DNA of 12,522 bases from an uncultured Oscillospiraceae bacterium (GTDB taxonomy: Bacteria; Bacillota; Clostridia; Oscillospirales; Acutalibacteraceae). Position 1 is the stretch's first letter. Every line of letters starts with the position of its first letter. The stretch covers positions 1 through 12,522 of the forward strand of contig URQJ01000037.1 of NCBI GenBank assembly GCA_900549945.1, read 5' to 3'. Below are positions 7,676 through 12,522 of the stretch, piece by piece. The notes under the pieces were generated by a model that was given only the letters and a program-made list of their open reading frames with translations, had not been told where the DNA came from and did not search any database. The position numbers and the translations under genes were made by a program.

Positions 7676-8092
7676 ATGCATATGACGCTGGAGGCGGATT
7701 ACGCCGTGCGCATCGTCGAGTTTCTCGCGATGCACGCGGAGCGGGTCGATGCCAAGACCATAGCGGAAAAAACGAATGTGACGCTGCGCTTTACGCTGAA
7801 GATTCTGCGCACGCTGGTGGCGGACGGCATCGTCTGCTCCTATAAGGGCGCGAAGGGCGGCTACAGGCTCGCGCAGCCGCCGCAGGAGATTACGCTGCGC
7901 CGCGTGATCGAGGCGGTGGAGGGGCCGTACATGCTTTCCCGCTGTCAGGGCGAGAGCTACAGCTGCCACCGCACGGACTGCCGGCTGCACAGCATCTACA
8001 GCGAGATCTCGAAGCTCGTGCGCGACCGGCTCGATTCGTATACATTCGATTCGATCTGCTCTTGCGACGAGGAGGAACAGGCCGAAAAATAG
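7676..8092 (+). CDS. Rrf2 family transcriptional regulator with IscR-like cysteines
   Basis: 138 residues. The N-terminal winged helix shows family features: LEADYAVRIVEFLA (5-18), the recognition region TLRFTLKILRTLVADGIV (36-53) and GAKGGYRLA (58-66). Cys90-x6-Cys97-x4-Cys102 with His105 sits where IscR, NsrR and RsrR bind an Fe-S cluster, with a further Cys128-x-Cys130 near the end. Spacing differs from IscR (x5, x5), so cluster type is open; a redox, iron or NO sensor is inferred. No isc/suf or cysteine genes lie nearby, so targets cannot be named from context. It is 20 bases after rpoD with AAAGGA at 7661-7666, so it is probably the last gene of the sigma operon, and it adjoins the regulatory region before rpoB, a plausible target. 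The second Met (7682) is an alternative start. Confidence 0.88.
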   Translation: MHMTLEADYAVRIVEFLAMHAERVDAKTIAEKTNVTLRFTLKILRTLVADGIVCSYKGAKGGYRLAQPPQEITLRRVIEAVEGPYMLSRCQGESYSCHRTDCRLHSIYSEISKLVRDRLDSYTFDSICSCDEEEQAEK

Positions 8093-8097
8093 ACCGC

Positions 8098-8114
8098 ATT
8101 CTTTCAGAAAGAAT
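8098..8114 (+). repeat. 17-base near-perfect palindrome after rrf2
   Basis: ATTCTTTC (8098-8105) and GAAAGAAT (8107-8114) are exact inverted arms around one A. It starts 6 bases after the rrf2 stop and ends 3 bases before the terminator stem. It could be a protein binding dyad or a hairpin with a CAG loop that aids or competes with termination. Confidence 0.5.
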
Positions 8115-8116
8115 TG

Positions 8117-8143
8117 GCTGCCGCTGAAAACGGCAGCTTTTTT
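8117..8143 (+). terminator. rho-independent terminator of the dnaG-rpoD-rrf2 operon
   Basis: GCTGCCG (8117-8123) and CGGCAGC (8131-8137) form a perfect 7-bp stem with a 7-base loop, directly followed by T6 (8138-8143). Confidence 0.92.
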
Positions 8144-8168
8144 CGCCGGGAGGAATTTCCGGTGCGTA

Positions 8169-8280
8169 TCTGCCGCCCGGACATGCCGCGCGTATAGACA
8201 CGGCTTATCGGGGCGGCAGACTGCACGTTTTGGGGTTGCCCGCCGGTGTGCCGGGAAAGACCGGTCTGAAGCGTCGGGCA
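8169..8280. repeat. two GC-rich inverted repeats between terminators
   Basis: TCTGCCGCCC (8169-8178) has an exact inverted copy at 8211-8220 (10 bp, 32-base loop that holds a further GCCG/CGGC pair at 8185-8188 and 8201-8204). TGCCCG (8237-8242) has an exact inverted copy at 8275-8280; inside it CCGG occurs at 8243-8246, 8250-8254 and 8261-8264. The segment has no promoter that I can see and no coding sense. It could be structured RNA from read-through in either direction, or a decayed element. Confidence 0.45.
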
Positions 8281-8281
8281 C

Positions 8282-8313
8282 AAAAAAGGCTGCACAGATA
8301 CCTCTGTGCAGCC
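8282..8313 (-). terminator. intrinsic terminator for - strand transcription
   Basis: GGCTGCACAGA (8288-8298) and TCTGTGCAGCC (8303-8313) form a perfect 11-bp stem with a 4-base loop. A6 at 8282-8287 becomes a U6 tract directly after the stem on the - strand, the classic terminator layout. On the + strand the T5 run (8320-8324) is separated from the stem by six bases, so + strand function is weaker but possible. Confidence 0.8.
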
Positions 8314-8358
8314 TCGCGCTTTTTATACCGAAATACGGAAAAAATCGATGGGAAATGC

Positions 8359-8387
8359 TTGACAATCCATACAATATGGTGTACTAT
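8359..8387 (+). promoter_or_regulatory. rpoB promoter with an internal dyad
   Basis: A perfect TTGACA (8359-8364) and TACTAT (8382-8387) are 17 bases apart. The expected start is near 8394, giving an rpoB leader of about 177 nt. Between the hexamers lies an exact inverted repeat, CCATA-CAA-TATGG (8367-8379), placed where a repressor would block polymerase. The neighbouring Rrf2 protein is one candidate to bind it; the evidence is only proximity. Confidence 0.7.
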
Positions 8388-8437
8388 ATTATAATGTATC
8401 ATCATGGATAGATATGCGATTTCGCTTTCTTTAGCGC

Positions 8438-8466
8438 ATTATAACATATAATCCGCAAAGAATCAA
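8438..8466 (-). promoter_or_regulatory. strong - strand promoter facing the rpoB promoter
   Basis: Read on the - strand: TTGATT (8466-8461), 17 bases, then a perfect TATAAT (8443-8438) preceded by TGT, so an extended -10 is also present. The start would be near 8431, pointing away from rpoB and into the + strand promoter at 8359-8387. Confidence 0.65.
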
Positions 8467-8509
8467 GCAAAATCTGAAATTTCCACATGAACGGATATTT
8501 TTTTCAGCG

Positions 8510-8534
8510 TTTTTAAGCTATTTTGTCTTAAGAA
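8510..8534 (+). repeat. weak hairpin in the rpoB leader
   Basis: TTTTTAAG (8510-8517) can pair with CTTAAGAA (8527-8534), including one G-U pair, around a 9-base loop, ending 21 bases before the ribosome binding site of rpoB. It lacks a following T run. A role in leader control is speculative. Confidence 0.3.
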
Positions 8535-8570
8535 CATGGGCCAAAATCTATGAATGGAGTGGTTGAGTCA

Positions 8571-11500
8571 ATGGTGAATGTTAAGCCGGTACAGCTTGGC
8601 AAAAACACGCGCATGAGCTTCGCACACATCAACGAGGTTCTCGACATGCCGAACCTGATCGAGATCCAGAAGAATTCCTACGATTGGTTCCTCAAGGAGG
8701 GCCTGCGCGAGGTGTTCAACGATGTGTCCGGCATCACGGATTTCAACGGGAATCTCGTGCTGGACTTTGTGAACTACAAGCTCGACGAAAAACCCAATTA
8801 CACGGTCGCCGAGTGTAAGGAACGCGACGCCACGTTTGCCGCGGCGCTGCGCGTGACTGCGCGCCTCCTCAATAAGGAAACGGGTGAAATCAAGGAGTCC
8901 GAGGTTTTCATGGGCGATTTCCCCCTGATGACCCCTTCCGGCACGTTCGTGATCAACGGCGCCGAGCGCGTCATCGTTTCCCAGCTTGTCCGCTCCCCGG
9001 GCGTCTACTACAAGATGGAGTACGACAAAACGGGCAAGCAGCTCTTCTCCTCCACCGTCATTCCGAACCGCGGCGCATGGCTCGAATACGAAAACGACGT
9101 CAACGACGTGCTCTATGTGCGCATCGATAAGAACAGAAAGATCCCGATCACGGCCTTTATCCGCGCACTGGGCATGGGCACGGACGAGGAGATCAAGGCC
9201 TATTTCGGCGAGGACGAGCGTATCCTCGCGACGATCGAGAAGGATACCACCCACACAATGGAAGAGGGCCTTTTCGAGGTTTACAGAAAGCTGCGCCCGA
9301 GCGAGCCGCCCACGATCGAGAGCGCACAGTCGCACCTGAACGGCCTGTTTTTCGACCCGAGACGGTACGATATGTCGAGAGTCGGCCGCTACAAATACAA
9401 TAAGAAGCTGAACCTTGCGGGCCGCATCGCGGGCCACCCGCTTGCCCGCCCGGTCGTGAACCCCTCGACCGGCGAGATGATGGCCGACGCCGGCGTGGTT
9501 GTCACGCGCGCGATGGCGGAGGAGATGGACGACGCCGGCGTGACCGTCGCGTACCTCACCGTCGATGAGAAGGAAGTGAAAGTCCTCTCGAACGGCATGG
9601 TCGACATCAAGAAGTACGTTTCCTTCGACGCGGAAGCCGAATGCAACATCAACGAGCGCGTGCGCTATGCCGTGCTCAGCGAGATCCTCGAGGCCTGCGG
9701 CGACGACGAAGCGGCGCTCAAGGAGATGCTCGCTGCCCGCCGCGACGACCTGATCCCGAACCACATCATCATCGACGACATCTTCGCGTCGATCAACTAT
9801 ATGACCTGCCTTGCGGTCGGCGTCGGCCAGACCGACGACATCGACCAGCTCGGCAACCGCCGCATCCGCTCGGTCGGCGAGCTGCTGCAGAACCAGTTCC
9901 GCATCGGCTTCTCCCGCCTCGAGCGCGTGATCCGCGAACGCATGACGCTGCAGGCACAGGATATGGAGGCGCTCACACCGCATTCCCTCATCAACATCCG
10001 CCCGGTCGTTGCCGCAATCAAGGAGTTTTTCGGCTCCTCGCCGCTGTCGCAGTTCATGGATCAGACGAATCCGCTCGCCGAGCTGACGCACAAGCGCCGC
10101 CTTTCGGCCCTCGGCCCGGGCGGCCTCTCCCGCGACCGCGCGAGCTTCGAGGTGCGTGACGTTCACTACACGCACTACGGCCGCATGTGCCCGATCGAAT
10201 CGCCGGAAGGCCCGAACATCGGCCTGATCTCCTACCTCGCGACGTTCGCGAAGATCAACCACTACGGCTTCATCGAGGCGCCGTACAGAAAGATCGACAA
10301 GGCGACCGGCCGCGTCACCGACGAGGTCGTCTACATGACCGCCGACGTCGAGGACGAGTACATCGTCGCGCAGGCGAACGAAAAGCTCAACGAGGACGGC
10401 ACGTTCGTCAACCGCCGCGTACTTACCCGCTACAAGGGCGAATTCATCGAGGTCGACTGCGAGCGCGTCGATTATATGGATATTTCCCCGCGCATGGTCG
10501 TCTCCGTCGCGACGGCGATGATCCCGTTCCTCGAGAACGACGATGCGAACCGCGCGCTGATGGGCGCGAACATGCAGCGTCAGGCTGTTCCGCTGATCCG
10601 CACCGAGTCGCCGATCGTCGGCACCGGCATGGAATACAAGGCGGGCGTCGATTCCGGCGTCTGCGTGCTGTGCGAGCGCGCCGGCGTTGTCAAGAGCGTC
10701 AGCGCGGACCGCGTCCGCGTCACGGCCGACAACGGCGATATCGACGATTATGTCATCACGAAGTTCATGCGCTCGAACCAGAGCACGTGCATCAACCAGG
10801 TGCCGGTCGTCAACCGCGGCGACCGCGTCGAGGTCGGCGACGTCATCGCCGACGGCCCAGCCATCAAGAACGGTGAAATCGCGCTCGGCAAGAACGCGCT
10901 GATCGGCTTTATGACCTGGGAGGGCTACAACTACGAGGACGCCGTCCTGCTCAACGAGAAGATCGTGCGCGACGACGTTTACACCTCCATTCACATCGAG
11001 GAGTATGAAATGGAGGCGAGAGATACGAAGCTCGGGCCCGAGGAAATCACCCGGGATATCCCGAACGTCAACGAGGACCTGCTCCGCGACCTCGACGACC
11101 GCGGCATCATCCGCGTCGGCGCCGAGGTGCATGCCGGCGACATCCTCGTCGGCAAGGTCACGCCGAAGGGCGAGACGGAGCTGACGGCCGAGGAGCGCCT
11201 GCTGCGCGCCATTTTCGGAGAGAAAGCGCGCGAGGTGCGCGACACCTCCCTGCGTGTGCCGCACGGTGAGTACGGAATCATCGTGGATGTGAAAGTGTTC
11301 ACACCCGAGAACTGCGACGAGCTGCAGCCCGGCGTGCGCCAGGTGGTGCGCTGCTACATCGCTCAGAAGCGCAAGATCAGCGTGGGCGACAAGATGGCCG
11401 GCCGCCACGGCAACAAGGGCGTGGTCTCCCGGATCATGCCCCAGGAGGATATGCCCTTCCTCCCCGATGGAACCCCCTTGGACATCGTGCTCAATCCCCT

Positions 11501-12437
11501 GGGCGTGCCCTCCCGTATGAACATTGGACAGGTGCTGGAGGTTCACCTGGGCCGGGCCGCCCAGGCGCTGGGCTGGAAGGTGGCCACACCGGTCTTCAAC
11601 GGCGCGGATGAGAAGGACATTATGGAACTGCTGGCCCAGGCGGGCCTGTTCCGGGAGGTCTATCCCAATGAGACCATCGCCGGAAAGCAGCTCTACCTGG
11701 TCACAGAGGACGGAACCGATGTGCGCCGCCTGGATCAGGAGGAGATGGCCGATGCACAGCAGATCCGCATTTGGCGGAAGGAAGGCCGGCTCCGCCTGGC
11801 CGACGGCAAGACCAAGCTCTATGACGGACGCACCGGGGAGATGTTTGAGAACCCGGTGACCGTGGGCTACGTTTACTTCCTCAAGCTCCACCATCTGGTG
11901 GACGACAAGATCCACGCCCGCTCCACCGGCCCCTACTCCCTGGTGACCCAGCAGCCTTTGGGCGGCAAAGCCCAGTTCGGCGGCCAGCGGTTCGGCGAAA
12001 TGGAAGTCTGGGCCCTGGAGGCATACGGCGCGGCCTATACCCTGCAAGAGATTCTCACCGTCAAGTCCGACGATGTCACCGGCCGTGTGCGGACCTACGA
12101 GGCCATTGTCAAGGGACACAACGTGCCCTCTCCCGGCATTCCCGAGTCCTTCAAGGTTCTGGTCAAGGAGCTCCAGGCCCTCTGCCTGGACATCAAGGTG
12201 CTCGATGCCCAGGGAGAGGAGATCGAGCTGCGGGACGATGAGGAAGAAGGCTATCAGAATATCAACCAGATTCGGGATGATGATTATGAGCCTTACCGGG
12301 AGGACGCGGACGCGCAGTTCTCCGCAGCGGGCTATACCATCAAGGAATCCAGTGACGACGATGACCTCACCGTGGGCGACGACAGTGATAGTGACACCGC
12401 TGAAGATGACTACGGCGATGGGGATTATGAAGAATAA
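8571..12437 (+). CDS. rpoB: DNA-directed RNA polymerase beta subunit, mosaic codon usage
   Basis: 1288 residues, complete. Beta forms half of the catalytic cleft of RNA polymerase. The rifampicin pocket at 488-515 ([16 protein letters not shown] onward) has the sensitive-type residues Asp497, His507 and Ser512. [12 protein letters not shown] (785-796) and [14 protein letters not shown] (941-954) are the conserved active-centre segments, and [27 protein letters not shown] (1117-1143, shown here only by its ends RSTGPY and QRFGE) begins the C-terminal clamp region. A loop at about 1035-1082 is longer than in Bacillus, and the tail from 1220 is very acidic. The ATG at 8571 follows GGAG (8556-8559) and gives the usual MV...[12 protein letters not shown] start; ATG 8550 lacks a site. 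Codon choice changes abruptly near 11,200-11,290 although the frame is intact. rplJ-rplL, normally upstream, are absent. Confidence 0.97.
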   Translation: MVNVKPVQLGKNTRMSFAHINEVLDMPNLIEIQKNSYDWFLKEGLREVFNDVSGITDFNGNLVLDFVNYKLDEKPNYTVAECKERDATFAAALRVTARLLNKETGEIKESEVFMGDFPLMTPSGTFVINGAERVIVSQLVRSPGVYYKMEYDKTGKQLFSSTVIPNRGAWLEYENDVNDVLYVRIDKNRKIPITAFIRALGMGTDEEIKAYFGEDERILATIEKDTTHTMEEGLFEVYRKLRPSEPPTIESAQSHLNGLFFDPRRYDMSRVGRYKYNKKLNLAGRIAGHPLARPVVNPSTGEMMADAGVVVTRAMAEEMDDAGVTVAYLTVDEKEVKVLSNGMVDIKKYVSFDAEAECNINERVRYAVLSEILEACGDDEAALKEMLAARRDDLIPNHIIIDDIFASINYMTCLAVGVGQTDDIDQLGNRRIRSVGELLQNQFRIGFSRLERVIRERMTLQAQDMEALTPHSLINIRPVVAAIKEFFGSSPLSQFMDQTNPLAELTHKRRLSALGPGGLSRDRASFEVRDVHYTHYGRMCPIESPEGPNIGLISYLATFAKINHYGFIEAPYRKIDKATGRVTDEVVYMTADVEDEYIVAQANEKLNEDGTFVNRRVLTRYKGEFIEVDCERVDYMDISPRMVVSVATAMIPFLENDDANRALMGANMQRQAVPLIRTESPIVGTGMEYKAGVDSGVCVLCERAGVVKSVSADRVRVTADNGDIDDYVITKFMRSNQSTCINQVPVVNRGDRVEVGDVIADGPAIKNGEIALGKNALIGFMTWEGYNYEDAVLLNEKIVRDDVYTSIHIEEYEMEARDTKLGPEEITRDIPNVNEDLLRDLDDRGIIRVGAEVHAGDILVGKVTPKGETELTAEERLLRAIFGEKAREVRDTSLRVPHGEYGIIVDVKVFTPENCDELQPGVRQVVRCYIAQKRKISVGDKMAGRHGNKGVVSRIMPQEDMPFLPDGTPLDIVLNPLGVPSRMNIGQVLEVHLGRAAQALGWKVATPVFNGADEKDIMELLAQAGLFREVYPNETIAGKQLYLVTEDGTDVRRLDQEEMADAQQIRIWRKEGRLRLADGKTKLYDGRTGEMFENPVTVGYVYFLKLHHLVDDKIHARSTGPYSLVTQQPLGGKAQFGGQRFGEMEVWALEAYGAAYTLQEILTVKSDDVTGRVRTYEAIVKGHNVPSPGIPESFKVLVKELQALCLDIKVLDAQGEEIELRDDEEEGYQNINQIRDDDYEPYREDADAQFSAAGYTIKESSDDDDLTVGDDSDSDTAEDDYGDGDYEE
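11200..11290 (+). other. codon-usage breakpoint inside rpoB
   Basis: Hand counts by codon: before about 11,180, 27 of 34 Pro are CCG and 5 CCC; after 11,400, 11 of 15 are CCC and 2 CCG. Arg CGG appears once before 11,400 and ten times after. Gly GGA is absent before 11,200, appears at 11,217 and near 11,274, then seven more times. Ser TCG is common before and absent after. The encoded segment here (about residues 877-907, around [19 protein letters not shown]) is nearly invariant among bacteria, the kind of place where recombination or assembly overlap can join two rpoB genes. Confidence 0.75.
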
Positions 12438-12457
12438 CGAAAGGGAGGACGATGAAT

Positions 12458-12522
12458 ATGAGTTATGCTGAGTTTGACGCCATTCGTATTGGTATCGCTT
12501 CCCCGGAACAGATCCGTGACTG
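12458..12522 (+). CDS. rpoC: RNA polymerase beta' subunit, 5' end only
   Basis: Twenty-one codons and two further bases to the window end: MSYAEFDAIRIGIASPEQIR and on, the standard RpoC N-terminus (compare the DFxxIxIGLASPExIR pattern of Gram-positive beta'). AGGGAGG at 12442-12448 lies 9 bases before this ATG; an in-frame ATG at 12452 is only 3 bases away and less likely. It lies 20 bases after rpoB, the universal rpoB-rpoC order. It belongs to the part of the window after the codon-usage change. Beta' carries the catalytic magnesium site, which is outside the window. Confidence 0.92.
   Translation, partial: MSYAEFDAIRIGIASPEQIRD

Larger units (their letters stand above)
8282..8431 (-). ncRNA. 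candidate small RNA antisense to the rpoB promoter region
   Basis: A strong - strand promoter (8466-8438) predicts a transcript start near 8431, and the - strand terminator ends at 8282, defining a transcript of about 150 nt. The internal stem CCATA/TATGG (8367-8379), the 5' CGCT/AGCG pair and the terminator hairpin give structure. The only open frame on this strand (ATG at 8405) lacks a ribosome binding site and runs through the terminator, so the RNA is probably noncoding. The transcript would cross the + strand rpoB promoter and be complementary to the first few dozen bases of the rpoB leader. I do not recognise a known RNA family; it lacks the end-to-end pairing of 6S RNA. Existence is inferred from promoter and terminator alone. 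Confidence 0.5.
8093..8570. other. 478-base intergenic regulatory region between rrf2 and rpoB
   Basis: No credible protein gene is seen. From left to right: a 17-base palindrome, the operon terminator, a GC-rich stretch with two long inverted repeats, a hairpin terminator oriented for - strand transcripts, a + strand promoter, an opposing - strand promoter, and an A/T-rich rpoB leader with a weak hairpin. Base composition falls from GC-rich to strongly A/T-rich at about 8330. Confidence 0.7.

Noticed and set aside
8205..8405. 66-codon - strand open frame inside the candidate small RNA
   Set aside because: No ribosome binding site before the ATG at 8405, and it reads through the terminator hairpin at 8313-8282.
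8550..8570. ATG at 8550 as the rpoB start
   Set aside because: No ribosome binding site upstream of it; GGAG at 8556-8559 serves ATG 8571, and the shorter N-terminus matches the family.
10033..10110. Possible rifampicin-resistance changes in RpoB
   Set aside because: Asp497, His507 and Ser512 and their neighbours are the usual sensitive-type residues.
8568..12119. 1183-codon open frame on the - strand opposite rpoB
   Set aside because: It mirrors rpoB codon by codon, as GC-rich codon bias removes antisense stops; its protein is low-complexity (His, Ala, Val, Asp, Leu) with no domain.
1..12522. CRISPR arrays, tRNA/rRNA genes, insertion sequences, phage genes
   Set aside because: Read through for spaced direct repeats, tRNA T-arm motifs, rRNA segments and transposase motifs; none was found.

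Overview
The window is a gene-dense, GC-rich bacterial chromosome segment with every recognisable gene on the + strand. The order dGTPase-dnaG-rpoD, a zinc-type L31, an IMPACT/YigZ protein, an Rrf2 regulator and a clostridial-looking RpoB point to a high-GC member of the Clostridia (Bacillota), perhaps Christensenellales- or Oscillospirales-like. That placement is inferred from gene content and protein style, not from any search.

Layout. (1) 75-1788: a promoter, then a membrane-anchored VanY-fold protein that has lost every zinc and catalytic residue, followed 13 bases later by a small ABC-like/AAA ATPase. (2) 1810-2154: rpmE (L31) as a self-contained unit with its own extended -10 promoter, a dyad in its leader and an intrinsic terminator. 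(3) 2188-2814: a YigZ/IMPACT-family protein. (4) 2825-8143: a near-consensus promoter heads a run of five closely spaced genes: a tandem CCG-domain (HdrB/LutA-like) cysteine-rich protein, a dGTPase, primase DnaG (TTG start), primary sigma factor RpoD and an Rrf2 regulator with an IscR-like cysteine trio, closed by a strong terminator. This is a variant of the macromolecular-synthesis operon: nucleotide-pool control, primer synthesis and promoter recognition, bracketed by two cysteine-rich proteins. (5) 8144-8570: a regulatory intergenic region. It holds two long inverted repeats, a + strand promoter pointing at rpoB, and facing it a strong - strand promoter whose transcript would run about 150 nt to a perfect minus-strand terminator. 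I read this as a candidate antisense/interfering small RNA at the rpoB promoter. (6) 8571-12522: rpoB, then the first codons of rpoC.

The two most notable observations are the face-to-face promoter/sRNA arrangement before rpoB, and an abrupt codon-usage change inside rpoB near 11,200-11,290 (Pro CCG to CCC, Gly GGA appearing, Arg CGG appearing, Ser TCG vanishing) while the reading frame and protein stay intact. The change lies in one of the most conserved parts of the gene. It means either homologous replacement of the 3' third of rpoB or a chimeric join of two organisms in assembly, so everything after about 11,200 should be treated as possibly from another genome. rpoB is also detached from its usual upstream partners rplJ-rplL.
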